A stretch of DNA of 64,000 nucleotides from Rufibacter sp. DG15C. GTDB taxonomy: Bacteria > Bacteroidota > Bacteroidia > Cytophagales > Hymenobacteraceae. Location: positions 2,170,001 to 2,234,000 of the forward strand of contig NZ_CP010776.1 in assembly GCF_001577755.1 (NCBI RefSeq). Direction: 5' to 3'. Both the position numbers and the translations under genes were made by a program. The stretch's first letter is position 1. Each line of letters begins with the position of its first letter. Under the pieces are notes generated by a model, which saw only the letters and a program-made list of their open reading frames with translations, ran no database searches and was not told where the DNA came from. Shown piece by piece: positions 44,925 to 52,826 of the stretch.

Positions 44925-45137
44925 TTACGCGTCTATCTCAACGGCTGTGTAGCCAGCCAGTTCCACCGCTAAAATGATGGCCTCAGAAGAGGCGTCACCT
45001 TCTACGGTCAGCACCTTGTCTGGTGTGTTGGTGTCTACTTCCCAGTTGTAAATACCGGGGGTCTTGTCCAGAATAGGAGTGACGGTGCTAATGCAACCAC
45101 CACACTTGATATTGGTCTTGAATCTATGCGTGCTCAT
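44925..45137 (-). CDS. Small heavy-metal-associated (HMA) protein, copper chaperone-like
   Basis: A 70-residue HMA-fold protein with the metal site KCGGC (Cys12 and Cys15, C-x-x-C) and the beta-alpha-beta-beta-alpha-beta spacing up to VEIDA. The usual GMTC start of the loop is replaced by NIKC, as in several Bacteroidota CopZ-like proteins. It probably delivers Cu(I) to the CopA ATPase encoded 68 nt upstream in the same orientation, or buffers it. Cytosolic. Confidence 0.87.
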   Translation of the reverse strand: MSTHRFKTNIKCGGCISTVTPILDKTPGIYNWEVDTNTPDKVLTVEGDASSEAIILAVELAGYTAVEIDA

Positions 45138-45205
45138 CTTTTTAGAATTAAAAATTACGAATTAGAAATTGGTCTGAAATAGAGGTTTCTGCTTTTGCCC
45201 TGCCC

Positions 45206-47446
45206 TTACAATTTTAACGAACGCAGCCGTAAACTGTTGGTCACCACAGACACTGAGCTCAAGGCCATGGCCGCGCCCGCCAGCATTGGGTCCAGCAGAA
45301 ATCCCCAGATTGGGTAGAGAAGTCCTGCCGCAACGGGTATGCCAATCACGTTGTAAATGAAGGCCCAGAAAAGATTCTGATGGATGGTGCGTACGGTGGC
45401 TTTGCTCAACTTGATGGCCTTGGCAATGGAACTGAGGTCTGAGTGCATGAGCGTGATCTTGGCCACGTCCATGGCAATGTCGGTGCCGCGGCCCATGGCA
45501 ATGCCCACGTCTGCCAGCGCCAGCGCCTGCGAGTCATTGATGCCGTCGCCCACCATGCCCACCACTTGTCCCTGGGCCTGCAGTTCTATTATGAAATCGG
45601 CTTTGTCTTGCGGCATCACCTCAGCTTTGTAGTGTTGCAAACCTACCTGCTTGGCCACTGCGGCGGCTGTTTGGGCATTGTCGCCGGTGAGCATGTAGAC
45701 TTGTAAGCCTAAGGCCTGTAACTCCTGCACGGCTTGGTGTGAGGTGTCTTTAATAGCATCAGCGATGGCAATGAGCGCCACCACTTCATCTTGCGTGGCG
45801 GCGTAGACTACAGTCTTGGCCTCTGACTTTAGTTTTTGGGCTGTTTCCTGTAAATCAGGTGAAAAACGGAGGTTGTTCTCCTGCATCAGCTTTTCGTTGC
45901 CCAGCCAATACGTTTGCCCCTGGTGCTGCGCCTGTACGCCGCGGCCGGTCACGCTTTCAAAATGGTCTAAGGTAACCGCTTTGACTCCCTCAGCAGTCAA
46001 GTGCTTGGACACGGCCTCGGCTAAAGGGTGCTCGCTTTGGTTTTCCATGGCCAAGAGCACGCTGGCAAGCTCTGCCTGTTTTTCTGAGAGTGCGGTCCAG
46101 AGCAGGTCGGTGACTTCGGGTTTGCCTTTGGTGATGGTGCCCGTTTTGTCCAAGACGATGGCCGTGAGCTTGTGGGCGGTTTCCAGGCTTTCGGCGTCTT
46201 TAATGAGGATGCCATTTTCCGCGCCACGGCCCACGCCCACCATGATGGCGGTAGGCGTAGCCAAACCCAAGGCACACGGACAAGCAATGATCAAGACGGT
46301 AATCAAGGCTAGCAAGGCATGTGTGGTGGCATTGTCACCGCCCAAAAAGTACCAGGCCGCGAAGCTCAACAGCGCAATCCCCATCACCACCGGTACGAAG
46401 ATACCCGCCACTTTGTCCGTCAGTTTCTGTACGGGGGCTTTAGACCCTTGCGCCTCCTGCACCATTTTGATGATCTGCGCCAGCAGCGTCTGGGCGCCAA
46501 TCTTCTCAGCGGTAATCTGCAGACTACCTTTCTGGTTGATGGTGCCGGTAAAAACCTGGTCGCCGGCGTTCTTCTCCACGGCCATGGGTTCGCCGCTGAT
46601 CATGCTTTCATCCAGGTAAGAAGTTCCGCTCAGCACTTTGCCATCCACGGGGATCTTCTCGCCGGGCCTGATGATCAGCAAATCCCCTACCAACACTTGT
46701 TCAATAGGCAGTTCAATCTCCTGGCCGTTGCGCAAAGCCTTCACCGATTTAGGTTGCAAGCCCATCAGCTTTTTAATGGCCCCCGAGGTCCGGGATTTAG
46801 CCCGTTCCTCCAGCAGTTTGCCCAAAAGAATGAACGCGATGATGACGGTGGCCGCCTCATAGTACACGTGCGGCTCTAATCCTCTATCTAAGAAAAATTG
46901 CGGATAGATGGTGTTAAAGGCGCTGAACAGAAACGCGATGCCGGTGCTCAGGGCCACCAAGGTGTCCATGTTGGCCTTGCCGTGCCTGGCCTGCTTGAAC
47001 GCGTTGATGAAAAAGCTCCGGCCAAACCAGAATACCACCGGAATGGAGAGGGGTAACATGATCCAGTTGCCGTAGGGTAGGTGGTGGAAGAACATGCCTA
47101 TGACGGCCACCGGCAATGACAGCAGAATAGCCCAAACGGTTTTGCTTTTGATCTGTGCGTAGGCTTCCTGCTCGCGGGCTTGCTGGGCTTCTGGGGTGGC
47201 TTCTTCTTTCTGGATGAGTAGGTCATAGCCTACGCTCTGCAGGGCCTTTTGTAAAGAGGAGAGGTCGGTGCCCGGGGCGTATTCCACCAGCACGGTCTTA
47301 CCCGCGAAGTTCACCGCCGCGCTCTGCACGCCGGGCTGGGCCTGGAGCATGGACTCCACGCTTCCGGCGCAGGCCGCGCAGGTCATGCCCTCCACCGGGA
47401 AGGTCTCTTTCACGACGCCCTTTGTTGGTTTGGTGAGTGTTGCCAT
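45206..47446 (-). CDS. copA: Copper-exporting P1B-type ATPase (CopA family)
   Basis: The ATG at 47446 gives 746 residues ([10 protein letters not shown]); an upstream TTG lies close to the promoter. An N-terminal HMA domain has GMTCAAC (Cys23, Cys26). Eight TM segments, the actuator loop (SGEPM), the CPC ion site at 389-391 in [11 protein letters not shown], phosphorylated Asp433 in DKTGTIT, the HP motif SEHPLAEA and the hinge [20 protein letters not shown] follow. The CPC type points to Cu(I)/Ag(I) export. Residues 527-539 of the nucleotide-binding domain are encoded by a sequence 31/38 identical to the palindrome consensus, yet the segment has normal length for CopA. Confidence 0.95.
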   Translation of the reverse strand: MATLTKPTKGVVKETFPVEGMTCAACAGSVESMLQAQPGVQSAAVNFAGKTVLVEYAPGTDLSSLQKALQSVGYDLLIQKEEATPEAQQAREQEAYAQIKSKTVWAILLSLPVAVIGMFFHHLPYGNWIMLPLSIPVVFWFGRSFFINAFKQARHGKANMDTLVALSTGIAFLFSAFNTIYPQFFLDRGLEPHVYYEAATVIIAFILLGKLLEERAKSRTSGAIKKLMGLQPKSVKALRNGQEIELPIEQVLVGDLLIIRPGEKIPVDGKVLSGTSYLDESMISGEPMAVEKNAGDQVFTGTINQKGSLQITAEKIGAQTLLAQIIKMVQEAQGSKAPVQKLTDKVAGIFVPVVMGIALLSFAAWYFLGGDNATTHALLALITVLIIACPCALGLATPTAIMVGVGRGAENGILIKDAESLETAHKLTAIVLDKTGTITKGKPEVTDLLWTALSEKQAELASVLLAMENQSEHPLAEAVSKHLTAEGVKAVTLDHFESVTGRGVQAQHQGQTYWLGNEKLMQENNLRFSPDLQETAQKLKSEAKTVVYAATQDEVVALIAIADAIKDTSHQAVQELQALGLQVYMLTGDNAQTAAAVAKQVGLQHYKAEVMPQDKADFIIELQAQGQVVGMVGDGINDSQALALADVGIAMGRGTDIAMDVAKITLMHSDLSSIAKAIKLSKATVRTIHQNLFWAFIYNVIGIPVAAGLLYPIWGFLLDPMLAGAAMALSSVSVVTNSLRLRSLKL
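45831..45868. repeat. 38-bp palindrome-like copy 14, inside copA
   Basis: Counted by eye, 31 of 38 bases match the consensus on the plus strand. Left arm AGTTTTTGGGCTGTTTC, centre CTGT, right arm AAATCAGGTGAAAAACG. Minus-strand reading gives [13 protein letters not shown]. Confidence 0.65.
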
Positions 47447-47482
47447 ATCGTTTTTCTTTACGTCTAATCTCAATTTCTAAAG

Positions 47483-47509
47483 CAAAGGTACCGCTAGCAA
47501 GAGGCGCAA
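47483..47509 (-). promoter_or_regulatory. Promoter of copA
   Basis: On the minus strand, TTG (47507-47509), 16 nt, TACCTTTG (47483-47490). The predicted start is about 30 nt before the ATG at 47446. No CueR- or CsoR-type palindrome was recognised. Confidence 0.5.
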
Positions 47510-47557
47510 GCGTTACAGCTTTGTATACCAGACTTACATAATTTTAACCGGGACCTT

Positions 47558-47595
47558 CGTTTTTAGCCTCTTTTCCAGAAAACACCTTAAAAACG
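47558..47595. repeat. 38-bp palindrome copy 15
   Basis: Left arm CGTTTTTAGCCTCTTTT, centre CCAG, right arm AAAACACCTTAAAAACG. It ends 7 nt from the stop of the flavoprotein gene. Confidence 0.78.
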
Positions 47596-47602
47596 ATTCC
47601 GG

Positions 47603-48700
47603 TTAACTAGCAGCCTCAGAATAGGGGACGTTGCTGGCGAGTTGCGTTGTGATAAACTGGGCGTCGCGGCCGGCTCCCAGGAGCAGGGCAGAGCTGCGGG
47701 AGGTTTGCCAGGAGAGCCCCACGTAGAACAAGCCCGGCATCGCACTGATGCCTTTGTGCTGCAGGGGCGCGCCCAGTCGGTCTAAAGCATCTTCTATTTG
47801 TAGCCAGGAATAATCAGGTTGAAAGCCGGTGGCCCAGATGATGCTGTGGAAGGCGAGTTGGCTTCCATCTTTAAAGAATACCTCTTTACCTTCAAAGCCA
47901 GCAATCTCTGGACAAACTTTCACCTCACCGTGGGCAATTGCCTTTTCCAGTTCTCGGCCATAGATGACGTCTTGCTGGCGGTACAGCTTTTTACCCAGGA
48001 ACGTAGAAGGAGGAGCAAACAAGGCCCCGGTTTTAGTGCCCCACCAAAAGACGCTCTTGCCCCATTTTTTCAACGAGGAAAACGTAAGCTTCTTCCGGAT
48101 GGACAAGTGCACGGCATGGGTTCGGGACAGTTCCACGGCAATCTGCGCGCCAGAGTTTCCAGCGCCTACCACCAGCACCGGCCCGATAGGCAACTGGCTT
48201 GGGCTGCGGTAATGAGCGCTGTGCAGTTGCACTACTTCTGGATTAAGCGAAGTGGTGTAACTGGGGATGTAGGGTTTCTGGAATGGTCCCGTGGCGATAA
48301 CTACTTGCCTGGCCTGAAACGTCTGGTTGTTGGTTTTTACTGTAAATACGCCATCCCTTTTGGAAACGGAGGTCACTCTTTGCCTGAAGGCGATAGGTAG
48401 TTGAAAATGCTGGGCATATTGCTCCAAGTAGTCTGCTATTTGGTCTTTGGAGGGGTAGTGGCCTGTGGGCAGCCGCAAGGGCAGGCCGGGCAGTTGACAG
48501 TATTCTACTGGCGTGAACAGCGTCAGGGAATCGTAGCGGCTTCGCCAGGAATGACCTATGCTGGCCGCGGCTTCTACTATCAAGAAGTGTCTACCTTGGC
48601 CTTTCAGGTAATAGCCTGTGGCCAAGCCCGCCTGCCCTGTGCCAATAATGAGGACGTCATACAGTGGGGTTGAGCCCGTAAAGGTGTCTGGTACTTGCAT
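47603..48700 (-). CDS. CzcO-like flavin-dependent NAD(P)H oxidoreductase (monooxygenase family)
   Basis: A 365-residue flavoprotein with an FAD-binding Rossmann motif (VLIIGTGQAGLATGYYL), the segment GHSWRSRYDSLTLFTP typical of flavin monooxygenase-like proteins, a second NAD(P) motif (VLVVGAGNSGAQIAVELS) and the ATGFQPDYSWL stretch. Such proteins are often annotated CzcO and occur near metal-resistance genes, as here between copA and csp, but their substrate is not established. Cytosolic. Confidence 0.88.
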   Translation of the reverse strand: MQVPDTFTGSTPLYDVLIIGTGQAGLATGYYLKGQGRHFLIVEAAASIGHSWRSRYDSLTLFTPVEYCQLPGLPLRLPTGHYPSKDQIADYLEQYAQHFQLPIAFRQRVTSVSKRDGVFTVKTNNQTFQARQVVIATGPFQKPYIPSYTTSLNPEVVQLHSAHYRSPSQLPIGPVLVVGAGNSGAQIAVELSRTHAVHLSIRKKLTFSSLKKWGKSVFWWGTKTGALFAPPSTFLGKKLYRQQDVIYGRELEKAIAHGEVKVCPEIAGFEGKEVFFKDGSQLAFHSIIWATGFQPDYSWLQIEDALDRLGAPLQHKGISAMPGLFYVGLSWQTSRSSALLLGAGRDAQFITTQLASNVPYSEAAS

Positions 48701-48849
48701 GGGGAACGGTGCATTTGAAAAGCAAAACTAGCCTTTGAACCTGACCGCGCTTGTACACAATTTAGCCAAAGAAGTACATGATTTGGTGAAACACTCCATG
48801 CAAAAGAAAACTCCCTCACACTTGGCGCATAAGGGAGTTCTATAAAAGT

Positions 48850-48887
48850 CGTTTTTAGGCTGGTTTCTGGAAAACAGGCCAAAAACC
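48850..48887. repeat. 38-bp palindrome copy 16, abutting a stop codon
   Basis: Left arm CGTTTTTAGGCTGGTTT, centre CTGG, right arm AAAACAGGCCAAAAACC. The last base touches the stop codon (48888-48890) of the Csp gene. Confidence 0.82.
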
Positions 48888-49268
48888 TTATGCTGATTCT
48901 GAGCTACTGGCCGCGGCCAACAGTTCACTTAAGGGGTCTGATTTGGGGATGAGTTCCTGGCATGCTTCAATGCAGTTTCTGCAAGCTTGGGCGCAGGCTA
49001 TACAATGCTCGTGGGCATGGCGTTCACACTCCACGGCGCAGGCCTCGCAGATTTCAACGCACTGCCTGAGCACCAGACGGGCGTGTTCGGAACCTTTGGA
49101 CAGGAACGAGGCCGCCAGTCCGCAGTAGTCGGCGCAGTCCAGGTCCAGGTGAATACAGCGCGCCATTTTCTTGACCTCTTCTTCCTGGAGGCAGGCGGTG
49201 GCACAATGGTCGCAGGCCGCAATACAGGCCAATAGGGCATCAATGGCCGGTTTATACTCGGTACGCAT
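48888..49268 (-). CDS. Four-helix-bundle copper-storage protein (Csp/DUF326 family), copy 1
   Basis: A 126-residue protein with 16 Cys lining a predicted four-helix bundle (LLACIAACDHCATAC, ARCIHLDLDCADYC, RQCVEICEACAVEC, HCIACAQACRNCIEAC). It has no signal peptide, so it would be a cytosolic Csp that stores many Cu(I) ions. Its paralogue lies 1.3 kb upstream on the same strand, with the CDF exporter gene between. The C-terminal SSSESA tail is variable. Confidence 0.92.
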   Translation of the reverse strand: MRTEYKPAIDALLACIAACDHCATACLQEEEVKKMARCIHLDLDCADYCGLAASFLSKGSEHARLVLRQCVEICEACAVECERHAHEHCIACAQACRNCIEACQELIPKSDPLSELLAAASSSESA

Positions 49269-49322
49269 AGGCTTCTAGTTTGGTCTCTTCTTCTATACGC
49301 ACCTGCTCCAAAAGGGGACCGC

Positions 49323-49360
49323 CGTTTTTAGCCTGTTTTCTGGGAAACAGCCGAAAATTG
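49323..49360. repeat. 38-bp palindrome copy 17
   Basis: Left arm CGTTTTTAGCCTGTTTT, centre CTGG, degenerate right arm GAAACAGCCGAAAATTG. It ends 13 nt from the CDF stop. Confidence 0.78.
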
Positions 49361-49373
49361 GAGACCAGTCATT

Positions 49374-50291
49374 TTAATGATGTGCCTCGGCTTGTTCACA
49401 GGCCAAAGGCATGGTGCCACGTTCTACCTGAATGGTCACGTGCTGAATCTGAAAATGCTCTTTCAGCTCTGTTCTAATGGTAGACAATTGCTCGTCTTGG
49501 TACGCATCTGTGACCACTAAATGCGCGGTGAGCGAATTCTCGGTGCTGCTCATGGCCCAGACGTGCAGATCATGGATTTGCTCCACTCCGGGCACTTGGC
49601 GTAAATAGGTTTGAATCGCTTTCAAGTCAATGCCCTGCGGCACGGCGTCTAGGGACAGGCGCAAAGATTCTTTTAGTAAGCCCCAGGTACTCCAGACAAT
49701 GATGCCCACAATAATCAAACTCAAGACGGCATCAATCCAGAACCAACCAGTGTAGCGCATGATAAGACCCGCCACCACTACGCCCAGACTCACCAGTGCA
49801 TCGGCGGCCATGTGCAGGTAGGCTCCCTTCACGTTGATGTCATGCTCTTTGTTCCGGAAGAAAAGCAAGGCGGTGCCGGCATTGATGGCAATCCCAATCA
49901 CGGCTACTATAGAAATGGCAGCCCCATTGAGTTCAGGCGACGTACCCAAACGGCCGATGGCTTCCCAGCCTATGGCGCCCACGGCCAGCATGAGCAGAAT
50001 GGCGTTGAGCAAGGAGACTAGGGTAGTGGTTTTGCCATAGCCGTAGGTGAAGCGCTCAGTAGGTTTTCGTTGCGAAAGCTTGATCGCAAAAAAGGCTAGT
50101 AGCAAGCTTACCACGTCTGTGAGGTTATGACCCGCGTCTGTGAGCAAAGCCAAGGAGTTGTAGTACCAACCGGCACCTGCCTCTACCAAGACAAACAATA
50201 TATTGAGCGCTATGCCCCACCCAAAGGCCTTGTTCAGATTGCCGCCGGCCGGTAACGCGTGCGCGTGTGAATGACTATGCGAATGCTCCAT
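49374..50291 (-). CDS. Cation diffusion facilitator (CzcD/ZitB-like) metal exporter
   Basis: The 305-residue protein has six predicted TM helices. A His-rich N-terminus alternates His and Ser (EHSHSHSHAHALPAGG). TM2 carries TDAGHNLTDVVSLLLAFF (His-x3-Asp) and TM5 carries HMAADALVSLGVVV (His-x3-Asp), the Zn-binding quartet of zinc-type CDFs. A C-terminal cytosolic ferredoxin-like domain (VEQIHDLHVWAMSSTENSLTAHLV) follows. It should export Zn(II), perhaps Cd or Co, as an H+ antiporter. It sits inside the copper cluster, widening its metal range. Confidence 0.95.
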   Translation of the reverse strand: MEHSHSHSHAHALPAGGNLNKAFGWGIALNILFVLVEAGAGWYYNSLALLTDAGHNLTDVVSLLLAFFAIKLSQRKPTERFTYGYGKTTTLVSLLNAILLMLAVGAIGWEAIGRLGTSPELNGAAISIVAVIGIAINAGTALLFFRNKEHDINVKGAYLHMAADALVSLGVVVAGLIMRYTGWFWIDAVLSLIIVGIIVWSTWGLLKESLRLSLDAVPQGIDLKAIQTYLRQVPGVEQIHDLHVWAMSSTENSLTAHLVVTDAYQDEQLSTIRTELKEHFQIQHVTIQVERGTMPLACEQAEAHH

Positions 50292-50443
50292 TTCTATTCC
50301 TTTGGTCCTTTTGGGTATACGTATCCTGTTTGTTCAACTGTTCACCAAGGCAAATGAAAGAGAATGTACGGTTGTGGCTGTTACAGAATTAGAGTATAGC
50401 CATTACATAATTCGGTTAAAGGTAGGAAGTGCATATAGGAATT

Positions 50444-50481
50444 CGTTTTTGGCTTATTTTCTGGAAAATAGCTAGAAAATG
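50444..50481. repeat. 38-bp palindrome copy 18
   Basis: Left arm CGTTTTTGGCTTATTTT, centre CTGG, right arm AAAATAGCTAGAAAATG. It lies between the second csp gene and the CDF gene. Confidence 0.75.
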
Positions 50482-50509
50482 GGATACCCAATAAGGCTAA
50501 ACACCAAAC

Positions 50510-50541
50510 GAGACAGCCGGTGCCAGCCGGCTGTCTCGTTC
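50510..50541 (-). terminator. Stem-loop downstream of the second csp gene
   Basis: CGAGACAGCCGG pairs with its complement around a short loop. On the minus strand it is followed by a T-rich stretch, so it may end the csp transcript, whose stop is at 50563. Confidence 0.7.
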
Positions 50542-50562
50542 TTGATTCAAAAAAATAATAGA

Positions 50563-50892
50563 TTAAGCCGCCAGAGAACGACAGGCCTCGGTGCAACGAC
50601 GACACGCTTCTGCGCATTGCTGGCAGGGTTCATGGTGGTGTTTGCCACATTCGGCGGCGCAGGCTTCGCAGACTTCTATGCACTCCCGCAATAGGTGCTT
50701 GCCGTGCTCAGAGCCGCGGGCCAAGAGCATCATGGTCAGGCGGCAGACATCGGCGCAGTCACGGTCCATGGCGATGCAGCGGGCCATCATTTTCACGTCT
50801 TCTTCCTGCAGACAGGCGCTGGCGCAGTGCTCACAGGCTAAAATACATTCTTGGAGGGCATCAATGGCGGTTCGGTTTTGTGATTGGTGCAT
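50563..50892 (-). CDS. Four-helix-bundle copper-storage protein (Csp/DUF326 family), copy 2
   Basis: A 109-residue paralogue of the protein at 48888-49268, also with 16 Cys in the same register (ECILACEHCASAC, ARCIAMDRDCADVC, RECIEVCEACAAEC, PCQQCAEACRRCTEAC), and no signal peptide. It is shorter because it lacks the C-terminal tail. A tandem-like duplication interrupted by the CDF gene suggests selection for high copper-binding capacity. It starts 141 nt downstream of the HMA-AraC regulator. Confidence 0.92.
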   Translation of the reverse strand: MHQSQNRTAIDALQECILACEHCASACLQEEDVKMMARCIAMDRDCADVCRLTMMLLARGSEHGKHLLRECIEVCEACAAECGKHHHEPCQQCAEACRRCTEACRSLAA

Positions 50893-51032
50893 TAGATCAT
50901 AGTTTTAAATGAAACATGGATTAGGCACATACACACTCCTGTAGTACCAACAGCTACTTCTCAGTAGCGGGTACTAACGCTTTACGCCTTCGGGTTAAGG
51001 GGCGTTGTTCAGAAATAAAATCGGGCGTTGGC

Positions 51033-51593
51033 TTAGGTAAGGTTGTCCAGCGGGAGGCGCGCTACAGACGGGTCTTTTTTGTAGTCTGTCACAGAGACGC
51101 CCGTCACTTTCTTAAACTGGTTGGACAGGTGCTGCACGCTGCTGTATTGCAGCTTGAAGGCAATTTCGCTCAAAGTCAGCTCTCCATAAGAGATGAGTTC
51201 TTTGACGCGTTCAATCTTGAGTTTAATGAGGTATTTCTCAATGGTGGTACCGGTGTGCTGGGAGAAGACTTTGCTTAAATGTTGGTAAGACATGCCCAGT
51301 TTCTCTGCTAGATACACCGAAGTGGTGATGGGTTGGTATTCCTCCTCCAGATGCTGTTGGTACTCTAACAGAGTGGTTTTGATGAGGTCGGTGAGCTGTT
51401 CGTCTTTCTCTTGCAAGAGTTCAAAGCCATGCTGTTGCAAGGCTGATTGCAAATGGTCTGTGTGCACCTCGCCCTCCACTAGCGCCTCGCCTAGTTTCAC
51501 TTCCTGCACCTGTAAGCCCTGTCCAGACAACACCTCTGTCACGGTGGCTATGCACCGCGGGCAAACCATGTTCTTTATGTGGAGCTGTTGCAT
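51033..51593 (-). CDS. AraC-family regulator fused to an N-terminal heavy-metal-associated domain
   Basis: A 186-residue protein. Residues 1-62 resemble an HMA domain with metal loop NMVCPRC (Cys11, Cys14). A helical spacer follows, then a C-terminal AraC/XylS DNA-binding domain of about 100 residues (VYLAEKLGMSYQHLSKVFSQHTG and LTLSEIAFKLQYSSVQHLSNQFKKVTG, two HTH motifs). The layout suggests a one-component Cu(I) or other soft-metal sensor that controls the adjacent csp, CDF and copA genes on the same strand. Direct metal sensing is inferred from the domain fusion. Confidence 0.9.
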   Translation of the reverse strand: MQQLHIKNMVCPRCIATVTEVLSGQGLQVQEVKLGEALVEGEVHTDHLQSALQQHGFELLQEKDEQLTDLIKTTLLEYQQHLEEEYQPITTSVYLAEKLGMSYQHLSKVFSQHTGTTIEKYLIKLKIERVKELISYGELTLSEIAFKLQYSSVQHLSNQFKKVTGVSVTDYKKDPSVARLPLDNLT

Positions 51594-51691
51594 GGGAGGA
51601 TGATTTGAAAATTTGGAGATGTGAAGATGTGGAAATGGTTCTATTCCTCAACAAATAAAATTCAAAGGAGGTGCCCAGCCAGACACGGACC

Positions 51692-52027
51692 TTAATACTC
51701 GCGACTCTGTGAAGGGCTCTTGAAGGTATTCTGCTTGGGTGCATTGCGTTTGGGAGCAGTGGTGTTGGCCGTTTTTGGCCTCTTTTTAGAGAAACGGGCA
51801 AAAACCCAGTTCACCGACGGCACTACCACCAAAGCCGTACCCGCCAGCAGAATGAAAATACCAGCAAAGGCGTTGAACAGGCGCAGAATGAAATCATCTG
51901 TGAGGCCGAAGGCGTACAGCAGAACAGCCATGGCCAGCAGCATGGAGATGAGGCTGGTAATGAGTAAATCTCTTTTCCAGGGGCGCTCAAACGGATGGCG
52001 CTTTAGAGGTTTTACGGTCTTCGCCAT
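51692..52027 (-). CDS. Small two-TM membrane protein, unknown function, with repeat-encoded tail
   Basis: The 111-residue protein has two hydrophobic helices (LLITSLISMLLAMAVLLYAFGL, about residues 20-41, and the region around LFNAFAGIFILLAGTALVVV, about 50-69). The tail after the second helix is basic and Pro/Asn/Lys-rich. Residues 74-86 (FARFSKKRPKTA region) are read from a copy of the 38-bp palindrome. No family recognised. It follows the thioredoxin-like gene by 4 nt, so the two are probably co-transcribed. Confidence 0.75.
   Translation of the reverse strand: MAKTVKPLKRHPFERPWKRDLLITSLISMLLAMAVLLYAFGLTDDFILRLFNAFAGIFILLAGTALVVVPSVNWVFARFSKKRPKTANTTAPKRNAPKQNTFKSPSQSREY
51770..51807. repeat. 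38-bp palindrome copy 19, inside a coding sequence
   Basis: Left arm CGTTTTTGGCCTCTTTT, centre TAGA, right arm GAAACGGGCAAAAACCC. It is read on the minus strand as part of the cytoplasmic tail of the two-TM protein. Confidence 0.82.
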
Positions 52028-52031
52028 ACAC

Positions 52032-52658
52032 TTATAGGGACTGGGCGGCCTGCACCCACGCCGGGATAAACGTTAACAACTCCTTTTGCAAAGACTGGCC
52101 TTGGTCTGCGTCTGAGATTTCTTGCGCCAGCCTGATGGTTTCCAGAATATGCAGATTACTTTTCTTGAGCGGCAGAATGGCCTCCTGTAAGGCTTGCGGG
52201 CGCGGTCCCCATGAACCCAAGGGCTGCAGGGTACGGGCATCCAAGCAGATAAGCTTGGGAATGCTTTTTCCGCCGTTGGTCAAGTAGGCGTCCATGACTG
52301 CCGGGTGCTCTGAGCGCAGGATGGTCAGGAACGTGATGTGTGAAGATTTCTCTGCAATGGCCGCCAAGATAGGCACGTTCTGCGCCGCGTCCCCGCACCA
52401 GCCTTCGGTGATGATCAGCCAAATCATAGGCGTAGGGAGGCTCTGCACCAGGTGCACCAACTCGGGTAGAAGAGGCGTCTGGTAGGTGCGCTCCATGATG
52501 GCCACGTTGTTCTTGGTGACATCCGTTAGAAGGCGTGACTGCTCCAGTCCGGTGGTTCTGTTCTGGGCCACGGCCTCGCGCACCTGGTCCATGTAGTGAG
52601 AGAAGGAAAGGCCTTGGGCTAATACTTCTGGGGTGATCACATTGGGGTTGGCTTCCAT
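52032..52658 (-). CDS. Thioredoxin-like protein lacking the second active-site cysteine
   Basis: The ATG at 52658 (MEANPNVITPEVLAQ) gives 208 residues; a longer in-frame start has no Met-like context and is rejected. The thioredoxin fold is recognisable at MIWLIITEGWCGDAAQNVPIL, where the C-x-x-C motif reads C-G-D-A, so it cannot form the usual disulfide. SIPKLICLDARTLQPLGSWGPRP carries the cis-Pro. It resembles the thioredoxin family proteins common in Bacteroidota (pfam14595-like). Cytosolic. Redox chemistry would be monothiol only, or absent. Confidence 0.85.
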   Translation of the reverse strand: MEANPNVITPEVLAQGLSFSHYMDQVREAVAQNRTTGLEQSRLLTDVTKNNVAIMERTYQTPLLPELVHLVQSLPTPMIWLIITEGWCGDAAQNVPILAAIAEKSSHITFLTILRSEHPAVMDAYLTNGGKSIPKLICLDARTLQPLGSWGPRPQALQEAILPLKKSNLHILETIRLAQEISDADQGQSLQKELLTFIPAWVQAAQSL

Positions 52659-52750
52659 GAGAAGTGGAGGTAGTGTATGAGAAACTATATACGAAGATAC
52701 GCATTGCCGGCCACCACCCAAGAACAGAAAGCAGGAGAGCGGTTATAAAA

Positions 52751-52785
52751 AGAAAAGACCCGAAACTGATTTTCGGGTCTTTTCT
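52751..52785. terminator. Terminator hairpin merged with repeat copy 20
   Basis: A perfect 15-bp stem (52751-52765 with 52771-52785) around AAAAGACCCGAAA. Its descending arm passes directly into the intact right arm of the palindrome. Confidence 0.85.
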
Positions 52786-52804
52786 GGAAAACAGGCCAAA
52801 AACG
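52767..52804. repeat. 38-bp palindrome copy 20, left arm replaced by a terminator
   Basis: The centre CTGG and the right arm 52788-52804 match the consensus exactly, while the left arm keeps about 10 of 17 bases. It ends 22 nt from the stop of the disordered-protein gene. Confidence 0.72.
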
Positions 52805-52826
52805 GCTGCCTTCAAAAGGGTCTAGT

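Noticed and set aside
45816-46619. A 267-codon open frame opposite copA
   Set aside because: Antisense shadow of copA, with no motifs and low-complexity Ser/Ala composition.
48604-48928. Small minus-strand frames between the flavoprotein and csp genes
   Set aside because: The translations begin inside palindrome copy 16 and continue in non-coding sequence; no plausible start or family.
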